Source of the DNA: Vermamoeba vermiformis
Taxonomy: Eukaryota; Tubulinea; Echinamoebida
Direction of reading: 5' to 3'
NCBI GenBank assembly: GCA_045837725.1
Contig: JBEWZL010000151.1
Location: forward strand, 171,284-235,283
Length of the DNA stretch: 64,000 nt
Shown: positions 45,710 to 58,805 of the stretch, piece after piece
Layout of the letters: each line of letters starts with the position of its first letter
Position numbering within the stretch: the first letter of the stretch is position 1
Program-made: the position numbers and the translations under genes
The notes under the pieces: model-generated
Seen by the model: the letters and a program-made list of their open reading frames with translations, nothing else
Told to the model about the DNA's origin: nothing
Database searches by the model: none

Positions 45710-47100
45710 CTAATCACTATTGGTGCTAGTTTGAATAGGCAATTCAAATCGTGCCGATGATTTTTTCTGCTCTTTCATTTTCAGATGCGAAAAATAGTAA
45801 AGTCCGCCCACCACGACTAACGCCGACACAGCCTTCATCATGTTATAGCACTGTTCGTGATGCAACTTGCAGAAAAGCACTGCTGAAATCAAAAACACGG
45901 AGACAGCGCGCAAAGATTGCAGAACACCCGTCGAGACTGCGCCGACAAGTGACACGAGTTTGTAGTACGAGTATGAATGGAAAAATGCCGCGCAAGTCTT
46001 GCCGATGTAGACGAAGGTAATAAACGTCCAATTGCCGTGACTCTTTGTGACGTTATCTACGACGAGTGTTTGCCAGTTGGGCAGCGTGTGAAGCACGACG
46101 TAGATTGAAATGAGTCCGAGCGAGTACAATCCCGCGTAGCCTTGCACGACTTGTCCAGGTGGAGCAGTCGGTGCGGTGACAATAGACTCGATTAACACGT
46201 AATTGAGCGCAAACACCGTGCAGCTCATCAACGTCGATAAAATTCCAATGAGTTGCGAAGCTAAATGCCAGTGTAAGTTGAAACAGTAGGATTAAATTGT
46301 TAAATAATTACGTACCTGACTCTTCGGCAGTTGTTTTCGAGTCATGTGCACCAAGGGCACTTAAGCCCAGGCCTGCGCAAATAACACAGATCGCGATCCA
46401 TTGGTGAAAATTGAGCGCTTTCTTCAAAAATATCTTTGAGAAGATTGCTGTCATAATGACCACAAAGGAGTAGACAACCTGGTAGAGCTAAGATCGAGTT
46501 AAAGTTTGAAAATAATTTTTGAAATTTAAATCAACTTGAGATCTGCGTTATTTTGAAAAGGATACGCCACTGCCAGCATAGATAATGCCGATCAAAGCAA
46601 ATGCATTGCCGAGACATTCGAATACGCCAACAAGCAATAGCCTCTGGTGAGGAATTACAATCTTTCCTTCTTTGGCGGCAACTTGAGCGGCTGCTTCGGG
46701 CGTCAGAGGTATAAAAAACGCTAAAGAAGTGCCCACAAAATTTGCAATGAGCGGCAGCATCGTTGATTTTTCTGTAGGGCCAGTATTAGTTGCGATCAAC
46801 GTCATCGGTTTCGATCAAATATTTGAAATTGTGAATACAAATTATGATTTGTCGTTTTCATACAAGATCCAAAGATCTGCATGAAATAATATTACGGATA
46901 TTATTTTCAATTTTTTTGATAGATGCAGAAAACGTTGTTTAGAAAATTGGCGCCAGTTCAAATAGTTGCGAATAATTACCTGCAGCTCCTTGATAAAATG
47001 CATATTGGCTTCCTATTGTTTGAATAACACCAGTAGCGACAAATACGAACTGGTAAAGTAAAACTTGATCTAACTTCGGCAAATATCCACTAAGATTCAT
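45710..47100 (-). CDS. SLC35/DMT-superfamily transporter
   Basis: Four exons 46980-47100, 46566-46771, 46316-46487, 45710-46260; 349 aa, stop TAG. About ten predicted membrane helices in the two-by-five EamA/DMT arrangement: start LLYQFVFVATGVIQTIGSQY, a junction YAGSGLYQVVYS at the end of helix 4, FSKIFLKKALNFHQWIAI, then LQSLRAVSVFLISAVLFC and a lysine-rich cytosolic tail (LKMKEQKKSSARF). The pattern matches SLC35F- or CRT-like drug/metabolite transporters of Golgi, endosome or vacuole membranes. The second donor GTATCC is non-standard but keeps the frame. Substrate cannot be assigned. Confidence 0.8.
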
Positions 47101-47269
47101 TCTGTCTGTTGTTTCATTTGTCTATAATACAAGCGTAATAGATGTTTCGGTTGAAATTCTTTTTTTGGCGCAATCCAAAAAGCTGCCTCCCAGTGTCACG
47201 AGGAGGCAATGAGTTCAACGGAAAATTTGAGACATTCAGGTATTTTTTCACTTTAAAACTAAGCACAAC
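47101..47269. promoter_or_regulatory. Compact divergent promoter
   Basis: Only 169 bases separate the start codons of the SLC35-like gene (minus) and the AIF-like gene (plus), so the two probably share a bidirectional promoter. No specific site is recognised. Confidence 0.5.
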
Positions 47270-49433
47270 ATGTTTTCGAGAATTTTGACGAGAACTTTGC
47301 GAAGTGCTGCGTCACACGTGCGATCTGGATCGCGGATTGCGTCAAGACAAGCAAACAGAGCTTTACACAGAGCCAAGAATACTCCAACATTGCGCTCTTC
47401 AATAACCAAAAAAGCACTATTCACCGGATTGTTTGGTGTCTCCGCTGTAAGTGATCAATCAAAAAAATAATTACACAAATAATTCCAAAAATATTCTAAA
47501 TTCACGCGTAAATCATAGTTCTATGTCGCCAGCACGGCCTTTGCCGAGGATAAAGAAATTAAAAATGACGAACTCGTTGGAACGGATGAGGGAAATGATG
47601 ACGTGCCTGACCTCACTGATGTTCCTGACAACTCACGCAACGAAGAAGAAGCCAGTGGAATTTTGCGTTACAAATATTTAATTGTCGGTGGCGGTACTGC
47701 CGCATACGCTGCCATCAAAGCGATCCGGGAGGCAGATCCTGACGCCGAGGTAAGTCACTTAAACGGAGAATTTATTGTCCGTTGTCTTAACGCAAGTTAA
47801 TTTAGATTCTTCTCGTGACCTCCGATGAGCACCCTCCTTATCAACGCCCGCCTCTTTCAAAGGAACTTTGGTGGACCGAAGATCCGAATGTCGCTCAGAA
47901 CCTGAAATTCACCGATTGGATGGGCAATGCCAGCCAGTACGTACAATCATTGCATGTGCCCGTATTCGTGAATTAACGAGGTATTTAGCGTTGAGTACAA
48001 GCATGAGGCGGACTACGCATCGGAAGGCAAGGTTCGTTTGTTGTTGGGTCAAAACGTGAAGGACATGGATGCCTTCCGCAAGGCCGCACTCCTCGAAGAC
48101 GGTCGTATTGTGTTCTATGAAAAGGCACTCTTGGCTACTGGCGGTGAACCTCGTGCTTTGCCTGGTGCTCCGAAACACCCGCACATCACTACTTTCCGCA
48201 CCGTAAGTTCGATTGGTTAACGCACCATACCTAATTTATTAACGTGGATAATAGGTGCGTGACTTCCAAGATCTCGACGCTATCACGCGTGACCCTTCAA
48301 TTAAGCACATCACTGTCGTCGGTGGTGGCTTCTTGGGCACTGAAATTACCGCTGCACTCAACACTCGTGCCAAGAAGGGCGGCTTCAAGGTCGCTCAATT
48401 GTTCCCTGAACCAGGCATTATGTCGTTGAACGTGCCTGCTTATTTGAGTGACTACGCTACTCGCAAGTTGCGCGAGGACGGTGTTGAAGTGCACACTAAA
48501 GTGTTCATCAAGAACTTCGAAGTCAACGATCAGAAAGCTTTGTCCAGCGATCAGGCTGGTAGTAGCAGCGAAGAGTCGAGTGAACACACTCCAAAGTTCA
48601 CTTTGACCTTGTCCAACGACGATACAATCAAGACCGATCACGTTGGTAAGTATTCGGAATGGCTTTAGTATTGGTATCATTCTAACAGTGCCGTTTAGTG
48701 GTTGCTATTGGTATTAAGCCCAACACTCAACTGGCTGAGTCTGCTGGCCTCGAAGTCGACAAAAACAACGGTGGTATTGTTGTCAATCAAGAATTGGCTG
48801 CCAGATCTGATCTCTATATTGTAAGTATTCGCACGTTCTTGCACAAGCAAATGCTCACTCATTGTTTAAGGCCGGTGATGTTGTCTCATACTACGATCCT
48901 ATTTTGGGTCGACGTCGCGTGGAGCATTACGATCACGCCGACAATAGCGGTCGTCACGCAGCTTTGAATATGACCGGTGCTCGCAAGGCCTACAACTACA
49001 TGCCCATGTTCTGGGGTGCGATGAATGGTACGCCTTACGAGGCCGTTGGTTTGATCGACTCGCGCCTTGATACTGTTGGAGTTTGGCAGAAGGGTATGCA
49101 CCGTGTCAGAGCTGTGAAGTACAACGATGTGCTAATACGTGTGTAGGTGAGGACGAGGACAGCGCTGCACATGAAGAGCAAGGCGAGTACAAGAAGGGTG
49201 TCGTGTACTACCTCAAGGAGAAGAAGATTGTGGGAGTTTTGTTGTGGAACTTGTTCAACCGCGTAGACGACGCTCGTCGTGCTATTAGAATCGGTCGAGA
49301 GTTTGACGACATGGAGAAGTTGCAGCGCGTAATTACTTTGGACGACAAGGCGAAGGAGGAAGAAGACCGTCGCATGCAAGAATTGAACGATAGAGACACG
49401 CAACAAGATAAGAAGATTAAAAAGGAAGAATAA
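47270..49433 (+). CDS. Apoptosis-inducing-factor-type mitochondrial flavoprotein oxidoreductase
   Basis: Eight exons 47270-47446, 47519-47749, about 47805-47936, 47989-48202, 48255-48645, 48699-48820, 48871-49093, 49147-49433; about 591 aa. A basic R/S/L-rich presequence (MFSRILTRTLRSAASHVRSG) fits mitochondrial import and is followed by a membrane-type stretch (ITKKALFTGLFGVSAFYV). The FAD Rossmann motif is YLIVGGGTAAYAAI, then PPYQRPPLSKELWW as in AIF, LLATGGEPRAL, the NAD(P) fold ITVVGGGFLGTEI, and the C-terminal AIF dimerisation part (NYMPMFWGAM, AVGLIDSRLDTVGVW). AIF supports respiratory-chain assembly with NADH/FAD chemistry. The acidic, lysine-rich C-terminus (DRDTQQDKKIKKEE) is extra. 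Exon 3 length is uncertain by one base. Confidence 0.92.
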
Positions 49434-49711
49434 ACACCTTTATTTCGAAATTTAGTTGAGAAAACTCGAACCGAGGCACTTTGCTTTTTTTTTTTTTGAA
49501 TTAAATCGCTGATTTTTCCGGCTTTAGAGACGAACAAGAGTTTTGCATTGTGGCTTGCACGGATGCAATCTGTTAACGCTTGCCGCGATTTTAGAAGCAA
49601 AATAAAACGCAGGAAGCCTTGGAAACGAAGTCCTTACGACGTCGGCTAATACAAATGAATTGACTCATATTAACGTTTAATTTATATAGAATAGCCGGCT
49701 ATTAGTAAATT

Positions 49712-52700
49712 TCATTCGTCCGAGAATTCATCGTCTGAGCCTTCAGCGTCATAAAACACACTTTGACTTAAATTATAAACATTTTCCCACTTCTTCGCTC
49801 GCTTGTCCAGATCCGCTATGCCGGTCGTAAAACTTTTGCCTCGAATGATTTTCTTGATAGTAGCTGTTTCGAAGTAGATAGCGTTGTATAGATTAATGAA
49901 TCTAATATTGCTTAACATTCCTTCGCTCTTGTAGGCTTTGAACAGCACCAAGACTCGCTCCATTCGATCTATCTTCTGGGGCATAACTTTTGTTCGATCA
50001 ACGCGCTTCAAATAGTCTGCAAATTTGTCGCCAAGCTCTGTATACATATAAATATGAGCGATTATTTGCCTTACCAAATCAAATACAACTTACCATCAAA
50101 TGCAAAGCGCTTGAGCTTATTTTGTATGGCTACGGAATACGAATCCGAGCGCATACACTATATTATTGTTAGCAAGGACTATTATAATATTTAAACACTT
50201 ACGAAAAGGAGATGCAAGCCAAAGTGGAATCCCAAAAGTGCAAGGCAATGTAACCGATAGACGTACTGCGGATCCAACGGATCCTGCAAGTACCAGAGAA
50301 TATTAGTTCAGCTTTATATAATCATCACCATATTGGCCTTACGTTATCAGGATGGTCTACGTAGAGCAAACCCGATTCTGCGCAATTGACAGCAGCTTCG
50401 TACACACCGTACGGACTCTTAAGAAGCAACAACTTCAAAGTATCAAACGCCTGACAATTATAATGGTTAATTATTATTATATGATAAAGGACAATGCAAT
50501 AATAGGACTTACCAAGCCCATGCGAAAATGTCTATCTCGAGGTAGCGCATCCAGTTGGATGGAGTAAGACAAAAACGCTATTATCGGCTTGTTGTTATCG
50601 GACTTCAGTTTGAAGTACTCTGATGCTAACTACAAAACATAACAAAGTTTAGAACGAGATCGGAGAAATTCTAGGAATTTTTTCATTACTTTCGTTCCGT
50701 GGCTGTACGCTAGTCGGCGCAGTTGCCATGAGACGTCCGTTCTATTCAGTTGTGTGGCAATAATACTAGCTATAGTATTGATGTAGAAGCACTGCGTATT
50801 CTCGTCGAATTTGTCCTTCAACCGTTCGTACAATTCGACGACTATCATTATAAGGTCTTCATCTGAATCGTTGCACTTAGCGAATGCAAGGATAATATGA
50901 AAAGCCTTAACAAGCAACGACATGTTTGTTATTTCGTCGAGCATGTTCAGTAAATTGTGCTGAGTTATTCGGTACGGTAATCGCTTCATTACCTAAAAAG
51001 GAAAATTTGTTAAATTTATCGGTAAAATCGACTTTTAATACTTACTTTTGCCATATCATTATTTTTCAAAGTATTGTAGAAGTCCTCCCATGCAACAGTA
51101 TTAAACTCCGGCAAATATTTTTTGGTCGTTTTTTTGGTGTTCTTTTCTTGCAGTTGTCCCTCTAAATATGCTTTTGAATAAATGTAATTGACCAATGCTT
51201 CTTCGGGCGGTGCGTTTTTGCCTTTTTTCTCTTTTTCCATCTTCACAATGGACATGGCAATTTCAAATTGTGCAGGCGTCTCAGGGATGGCCGTTCGCGG
51301 AGTAATTCCGTTGTATGTCTGTCGGCAAGAATAATATTGCTTGCCAAATGCGATGAAGTCCGCTGGGAATATTCCCAAGACTTTGTCAATGTGAGCCTCG
51401 AACTTCTTTTTGTCTTTGGGTCCAATGATAGTGGCAATGCTATCTGCAAATAACGCGTGGAATTCTCTTTCCGTCTTTGATGGCAAATCATCTTCGTCCT
51501 TTGACGCACGAAACTTCATAATTTCACGAACAAATTCAACTTCGTCTTTGTCGAACTGCTTTACCCCGCAGTATGGACCTAATAAATAACATCCACATTT
51601 AGTCCCAGTTACAGGAGGAAATGAACTTGTTACCTAATAAGGAATATTGGATCCAACGTTGTGGCGACGAATTCATCTCAAGAATTTCCTTGTCGCCTTT
51701 TCTGCTGATTATAATTGTCGCATCTATATCAGCCTTGCCTGCTTCTAATATTGCCTTTCTATATTTAGGCAGGTACTAGAATCCGTTAATAAAAGAACTT
51801 GCGGTAAGAAAATGTTTCGTGTAACTTACTGGAGCCATTCTTTCTCTGAAAATTTCACCTAGCTTGTAGAACTTGTCGAATAGGAAATAATTTGATGTCA
51901 AAAGCACGTCGGTATTGAAAAATTCTGCCGGCTTCGACAAGTTTGCAATAATTTTGTCGTTCAAATCCGCGAGTTGCTTGTCCGTGATAACTTTGCCATT
52001 ATTTTTCAGCAACTTTGTAAGTGCCACAATTATACACATCCTGAACGAGCCAAATGTTAGTTGGTAATGTTACCAAATAAGGAAAACGATGTCACGTACG
52101 AATTGTTAGCGAATCGATCCAATCCTTGCAACATAGCCTCAAACACCGTCAAAATCAAATTCTTGGGGAATTTGGCAGCAGTCTTTGCGCTCATATTCCG
52201 ATACAATAACGTGTATGCTGCAAATGCTACTTTGTCGTTTTGATGCTTAGTCACTTCGCAAGCAAATCTATGAACGGCATAATTATAAGAGACTAGTGTA
52301 GGATAATGATTCAGTTTGATACTTACGGGAACAGTCCAAGGCACTTTTTGAGCGAACGACTTTTTTCAATCTCTGACAGCGTCAGCAAAGTTATCTTCTC
52401 GGAATCGCTTTCAATTTCAGTGAATTTTTGAGTGATGAAATCAACGAGCACTTGAATAAAATCTGAAGAATGTTAAATAGGGCACATAATATTAAAAAAT
52501 AATGGTATTATTACCTTCGGTCATTTTACCAAAATAGGTGCCAAATTGAGGAATGACGTCCTCGAGTACGATTCCAAATGTTTCGAACTTGTTGAACGGA
52601 TCCAAAAACACCGTCATCGACTTCTTTTTCTTCGAGTATTCTCTTCTCAACTTATGCTCTCGATCATAAGACTCTTCACGGCCAATAAACGATTCGATAA

Positions 52701-54299
52701 TAACTCGTTCATCTGCTTCTTCGTCTTCAAACTTCTTGATGTACTCGCGCAACACGTTGTTGAACGCCTCGCTGGTAGCCAAAATCGTGTCACAATCAGA
52801 TAAATCCACTAATTTTTGCATAATATTCCTCAGCAATGTCTTTTGGGCCTCAGTACTAATTGTAAACGAGAATTTGTTGCAGGCGGCAAAAAGCAACGGG
52901 GCCATTAAACGAGGCTTGTCTTCGACCATAAGACATAGATCATATAAATGTTTGCTCATTCTACTAAATGTTAGTTTCAAATTAGCTGTGGCTCGTAACC
53001 GAGAAAACTTACGAAACTGGATCAGTGAATTTTGGAGCGCATCTGAATATCGATTGAGTTGCCACAATCAGCTCTGGATAGAACTTGGCCTCTAATAACA
53101 TTGGAAATACTTCCATAGAGAAGTAGCATAGTAGTCTGGGAAATTGTTTGGGTAGATCCAACTGAGCTTTTTCTCGTTTTGGAACTCGCATGAAAAACTT
53201 GCGAATTGATGTCGTGTACAAGTCCTCAGTCTATAAGCATTTAAGCATAAGTATATACGTAACAATGCGATGGAAAAACTGGATGTGGATCCAATCGTTG
53301 TCTCTAAATTAGCGTTTGCTTTGCATAGTCATTCGCGTTAAGTACTTACATAACGATGTGCAGGTGATGTATATAATGCATCTTCATCCCTATTGAGCAC
53401 ATCGTCAGGATTAAAGCTCTCGCTTGAAGGCTCGTCATCGTCCAATTTCAAAGCCTTGCGATACTCCGGATCATCTAAATAGTCTCCGTATTCTACGTCA
53501 TCATCGCTGGACACTGACCACGACATTTCGTCGATTCCCTCCCAATCTATGGGCTTAAGCTCGGAGAGGCCTTCCGAAATACGAATAACTCGCTGGCCCG
53601 GATCCTCGTTGATATTGAACATGATTGGATCGTGATATTCCTCGCGCATAAGGTAGTAGTGTCTATCGAGAGCGAATTTGACTTCCTCCCAGAAGAATCT
53701 AACGTGAATCTGGTTAGGACTGATGAAAATAACTGGTTTACGAACCTAATCTTGAAATATTTACGCCAATCTACCGTCGTAGTATTGCCAACTATAAAAA
53801 TTGTTAATCAATCACTATTGTGCTGGGCACGTACTTTTGAAAGTCGGTATCAGGTACTTTTCAAGATCGACTTGGATTGAGCCACCACTATTAAAGTCGT
53901 AGCTATTAGGCACTATATCCTTTCCCCACTTGTTAATTGCGTGAAATCGCCAATATTCTTGTCGTGTTGTTAATTGGCGCCATCTGCTACAAACGAGGCT
54001 CAAAGTCTCTGTACAATCGTTAATAAATTAATAAATCAATTAAAATTTTATAATTATTGTAGAATGGTTAACCCTTGCTAATTAATTGCTAAGCGTAATT
54101 ACGTCAGATTCATCCATTTTTTTAGTTTACCTATTTTAGCCAATTTGAAGTTGACAAATATATTTAGTACTAATTCGTCCAACAACATATCAAATGGACA
54201 ATCATTTTGGTTTGAAGCGAGGATCTCTGGACCAGATTCAACACGTTTGGCTTGACCTTGCTTCTTTCCGCGCTTGGTCGCTTTCTTCTGGCGAGACAT
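49712..54299 (-). CDS. Large F-box protein with helical-repeat body
   Basis: Seventeen exons (54131-54299, 53835-54008, 53742-53791, 53350-53709, 53013-53230, 52515-52963, 52327-52462, 52100-52267, 51830-52040, 51634-51775, 51046-51578, 50690-50992, 50513-50629, 50343-50450, 50203-50283, 50094-50157, 49712-50037) join in phase to 1202 aa, stop TGA. A basic N-terminus (MSRQKKATKRGKKQGQAKR) could be a nuclear signal. It is followed by an F-box: FDMLLDELVLNIFVNFKLAK, TLSLVCSRWRQL, YWRFHAINKWGKD. An acidic insert (SSDDDVEYGDYLDDPEY) follows, then about 800 residues of alpha-helical, HEAT/ARM-like sequence, ending in an acidic tail (GSDDEFSDE). F-box proteins are SCF ubiquitin-ligase adaptors binding Skp1. 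No close relative is recognised. It may be lineage-specific. Confidence 0.75.
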
Positions 54300-54600
54300 A
54301 ATTACTAAAAAAATATACCTCGTGCAAGTGGTATTCGAATCACGATCGAGACAAGCCCTTAAATTTTGGCGCCCACCGGAAAGTTATTGCCTAACATTTT
54401 GGCGAATCAAACGTAACATCACAACTCTTACCCAAATTACGGAGGTGGTTGTCGAATAATCAGAGCAATGTAGGATAAATTGGTTATCGAGACTATCATT
54501 GTAGTAACAGGTTAATTTTTGGTCGATCAACCGTCTGCAGGTACGAGCAATTTTCTATAATTTAGCCGAGAGTACTAAAAGATTGTGGGTATTTTAGGAA
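54300..54600. other. Divergent spacer upstream of the F-box gene
   Basis: About 300 bases without a supportable gene. A TTCGAATCACGATC word at about 54335 is tRNA-like in one arm only. No promoter element is recognised. Confidence 0.45.
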
Positions 54601-55051
54601 ATGCTTAGCCTAATTTTTAGCTTTTTTTGCCGAAGCCGAGCTGCTCGTCAACACATCTGGAACGCAGAGAGCCAGCCAAATACAAATTGCACGTAAGTCA
54701 TTCTAATCCCCGATTTGATGACGTTGATACTAACGTTATTGCGATTAGCTTGCTTGATATTGATAAAAAAGCTCGCTAGTCACGGGATCTTGTTTTAGTC
54801 CAAGCGTTTTTAAGCTGCAAAAGGTACGTAAATATATTATTTAAAGCAATTTATTAATACTATTTTTAGTGCGATTACGGATTCTAGAGAACGGGAATAA
54901 GCGGCGATCGAGTAACGAAAACTCGATCGAGGAAGAAGAGGTACGTAAATTATCTTTCAAAGGGTAAATTGCTGACAATATATTACAGGTTACTCAGAGT
55001 TCCATCGCCGATTACATCTTGGGTCCTGCATCCAACGCGCACGATCAATGA
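54601..55051 (+). CDS. Small protein gene, C-terminal exons clear, 5' end unresolved
   Basis: Two exons seem real: 54870-54940 (enters in phase 1; RLRILENGNKRRSSNENSIE) and 54989-55051 (VTQSSIADYILGPASNAHDQ, stop TGA), joined in phase by a GTACGT...TTACAG intron. Upstream, an ATG at 54601 opens 30 codons (MLSLIFSFFCRSRAARQH) to a GTAAGT at 54693. The middle exons between 54694 and 54869 do not connect in a single frame in my reading. The tail is polar and acidic. The protein is not recognised. The gene might instead be decayed, like its downstream neighbour. Confidence 0.4.
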
Positions 55052-55094
55052 TTTTTTTGTTTAGTGGGTTTTTTGTTGTTTTTTTGAGGGGGTT

Positions 55095-56510
55095 TGAAAA
55101 AAGGTGAGTATGGGCGTAGAGGCACAATTGAAGAACTTGAAAGAGCAACAACCAAATGCACGTGTATCGATCGTGACATTTGACGCGGAAGTGACTGTCA
55201 TTGGCGACGGATCACAAGAGCCTTTGATTCTGGCTGGCGACAAGTTGAACGACTTAATCGTCTGATGGACCTTGGCAGATCTTACGCCAGCACAGCACAC
55301 AAGTTGAAGATGATCAAAGAGTCTTACTCAACAAGTTGTATTGACACAATGAACGATAAGACTTGTGTCAAGCGCTGCGGTAATGTTCCGCGCTGCAATC
55401 AAGCAAGATTTACCAAATACGGAGGAGGAAACCAAGTTCACAAACGTCGATACTGATGTTGGAAATATAACAGTAAGTATATAAGTATAAACAGTCCTTT
55501 CAAGTATCTAAGCAATTTCTGTTTAGTTGGTGAAGAATTTTCGTTCGAGTTCAGCGGATGCGGATCGTGTCAAGGTGGACAGCATTATGACCCTGCCTTT
55601 CCAGATACGGATACGCTTCACTATGATCGACGGCACCCGTCGAATGCTCGTCATAACTCAGACCAAGGACTTTACGCAAAACAAGTTCGAGGTCGAAAAG
55701 AACGCGGATGTGGAAGTACTTAGGCTCAACTTGGTGCATCATAGTGCAGCTCTCGCTCAAGAAGGAAAGTACAGCTATTCGTGCCAATATATTCAAGAGA
55801 ACAAGAGCATGCTCGATAGAGTGATCCTAAGCCGTGATGAAAACGAGAACTCGATCGAGATCGGACAGAATCAGAACTGTGACTTCTGTTGCAGACAACA
55901 TTCATCGCGCATTAGTAGTCGAGAAGAGTCGCGAGACAATAACAACGAGATGCGCGGCTTGTACAGAAAGCATGTCGATCCAAATCTCGTTCCAGATCTC
56001 GCTCTAGATCACGTTCACCAACCTGGCAAAGCTTCCGCTTCTATTCTAGACCAGCTGACTTGAGCAACGACTTTATCGAGCCAAACTTTGCTTAGCAATA
56101 ATAACGGTAGTACTCTGCGCCTGCTCTAGATCTCGTTCTCGCGACCGTATTGAAGAGGAACATACAGAAAAAGACAACAGCCGCAACGAGACACGGACAG
56201 AAAGCGAAGAACAACGGATTTCAAGTTTAAATTCGCCTAATCTTGAAATTGTTTCTGCCATCGTAAATAAATGTTTCTTATTGTAGTTCTTAAACTGACT
56301 TTCCTTTGGCATACCAGAAGTCCCTTGGCAATAAGTCCGATGCCTAGTCGCGAGTGTCAACGTCTTAACGCGACAATTCGGATATCGAGGCATTCGATCT
56401 TGCCGAAGAAGCAGCTTCTCATGAGAATAAGAACAGAAGAATCGGGCCTAACACAATAAGCGCACAAGAAAACACAACAGCATTTTCGCAAGTGAGCAAT
56501 GGAGAGCAGG
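55095..56510 (+). pseudogene. Decayed vWA/circularly permuted Ras (cpRas)-like gene
   Basis: Pieces of one protein lie in order but in different frames. 55110-55264 has a vWA/Sec23-trunk-like piece (VSIVTFDAEVTVIGDG, then AGDKLNDL). 55265 onward gives MDLGRSYAST...HKLKMIKESYST, about 55383-55471 gives AAIKQDLPNTEEETKFT, and 55527-55800 gives FQIRIRFTMIDGTRRMLVIT with KNADVEVLRLNL and ALAQEGKYSY. Then come RS-dipeptide-rich scraps (about 55960-56140), a Ras G4-like LGNKSD near 56325 and an acidic end (EAFDLAEEAASHENKN) stopping near 56532. The vWA-plus-Ras order resembles the cpRas proteins known in Dictyostelium. No intact start, MIDAS motif or P-loop is seen. The host gene looks broken in several places. 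Sequence errors are less likely given the number. Confidence 0.55.
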
Positions 56511-56618
56511 TGGTTAACTTCCGAATTATTTAGCAAAAGATAAATTTAAAAGGCCTGTGCATCGATTCGTTATTATTATAAACCGTGAAATTAGGGCCCA
56601 AATAGGCGTCATATTTAT

Positions 56619-58805
56619 ATGGAGCCATTAGACAACAATATTGAACACGAGGCCAAGATCTCCATCGCAGGAGCGATCAACGTTTCGTCCACTTCAGATG
56701 CGGTTTTTACCGCCCAGAATTTTAGCATTGCAATAGAAGACACTCTAATTCTAGCCGATGCTAACCTGGTATTGCTCCGTGGACATCGCTATGGCCTGGT
56801 TGGAGAAAACGGTAAGTTCTTTTTAGACGTCCGTAGATATTTGATTAATTCCTGACAAATTTTATTTAATCGTGGTAAACACTAGTATATAATTTTGATT
56901 ATTTATTTTTTTTTACAAAATTGTTTTGACATTTCATTGGTTGGATCTGACTTCACTGCAATGCAGGTGCAGGCAAAACGACTCTCATGCAAGCTATCCT
57001 CTCTCGTCTCGAAATGGATGACGATACTTCGCTTATCGTTGCTTACGTCGGTCAAAACGACGCAGAATTATCCGCCGCAACTGGATGTACCGTGCTCGAA
57101 CACTGCCTAGACGGTGATGTGAGGATTCGGCGCTTGAAAGATGAAATGGCTGATCTAGAAGATGGCGATCAAGAAGACGTATCACGAGTGGCTGAACGGA
57201 TTGGCGAAATAATGGATCAATTGGAAGAGTACAAACGCACCGAGCCTGAAAAACGTGCCTTCCGGACCCTTCAATCGCTAGGTTTTTCCAAGAAAAGTTG
57301 CGAAGGAGCTGTCGACGAGTTATCAGGGGGCTGGCGGACTCGTCTGGAAATCGCTCGTGCACTGTTCGGGCAACCGAATGTCTTGATGCTTGACGAACCG
57401 ACCAATCATCTCGATCTCCACGCAGTGCTGCATTTGGCTTCTATGCTGCGACACAACAATATGAAAAATACTACGACCATTGTGGTCAGTCACGACGCTT
57501 CTTTTCTCGATTTAGTGTGCACGGATATCATCGCACTGCATAGTCAACACATGCAATGCTTTCCTGGAAACTACGCTGCATTCGAAGAGAAGGCAGAAGA
57601 ATATAGAACCAGACACGAGAGGTTGTATAAGAATAGACTCGCAGAGGAGGCGAGACAGAAAGAAAGCATTGCACAGGCTAAAACTAGGGCGAGAAAAGCG
57701 ACCAATGATAAGGCTTTGAAACAAGTATGTATCGTTTAGCCCATGTTTTTTCATTTTGTTTGACGTGTTTCCCTTCGAAGCAAAGCTGATAATATTACCT
57801 TAATAGGCAGCTAGTCGTGAGCGCAAGGCAGAGACAAGAACTGGGCTATTTCGTGAAGACGGCAAACGATACAAACTGAAATCACTCAAGGTAATGGACC
57901 CCAAAGCGGTTCGCTTGCCCGCCCGTGCCGAACCTGTGCGCGTAGGCAAGTCCGTCTCCCTTCGTCTGCCGCCTTCATATACTTCAGAGACTAACACACC
58001 TCTGGTTATGGTCGACGATCTCAACTTTGGCTACGAGGCAGTGCCGCCTGTTCTGCGTCGTATCACGTGTTCTATATCGAGCGGCGATAGAATTGCACTT
58101 GTTGGCAAGAATGGCAGTGGCAAGTCAACGCTTATACGGGCACTCATGGGTACTGAAGATGTCAAGGTTAGCAGCAACAATGGTGGCCAAAGAGGTATTC
58201 AGCGACGAGGACGCGTTGCTTTACTCGATCAAAATCAACTTGCCTTGCTTGCCGATCATTTAGACCAATCATCGGTTGAATTTCTCGCCAAGAGGTATCC
58301 GTACTCTGACAAGAGCCGCTTTAGTAACGAAGGTGACATCCGTCAACATCTTGGTGGCTTTGGACTTAATGGCGACATAGCCCTGCTACCCATTAGCGAA
58401 CTTAGCGGCGGTCTTCGTGTTCGTCTCTGCCTTGCCGAGTTATTTTCAGATGTCGTTGTGCCTGACGTGCTGTTATTGGACGAACCGACCAATCATTTGG
58501 ACGCTGAAACAACGCACGCGCTCTCTAACGCACTCCAAACGTACCAAGGTGCAGTTCTAGTCGTCAGCCATAATTTTGGGTTTTTAATGTCAGTATGCCG
58601 CGATTTGTGGCTCTGCGAAGGCGGAGGTTTGCAAATTCGAAGGCACAGCGATGCAAAAGACTTTGCGCATCATTTTAGACAGTTTGCCGGTCAAATTGTT
58701 TCTAAAGACGATCGCGCGGATTTAGATTTGGTGCTTACTGTACGAGCTACTAGAAATACTCTCGTCATTCAAGGCAACGCGCAACAAACGTCGCTATTGG
58801 TGTAA
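56619..58805 (+). CDS. ABCF-family ATPase (GCN20/ABCF type)
   Basis: Three exons 56619-56811, 56967-57724, 57807-58805; 649 aa. Twin ABC domains without membrane spans. Domain 1: Walker A GENGAGKTT (split by intron 1 after GENG), signature LSGGWRTR, Walker B VLMLDEPTNHLD, H-loop VVSHD. Domain 2: Walker A GKNGSGKST, signature LSGGLRVR, Walker B VLLLDEPTNHLD, H-loop VVSHN. A charged linker (AEEYRTRHERLYKNR and on) lies between, as in ABCF proteins, which act on ribosomes in translation control. Length is near ABCF2/3 minus their long N-terminal extensions. Well supported by motifs. Confidence 0.93.
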
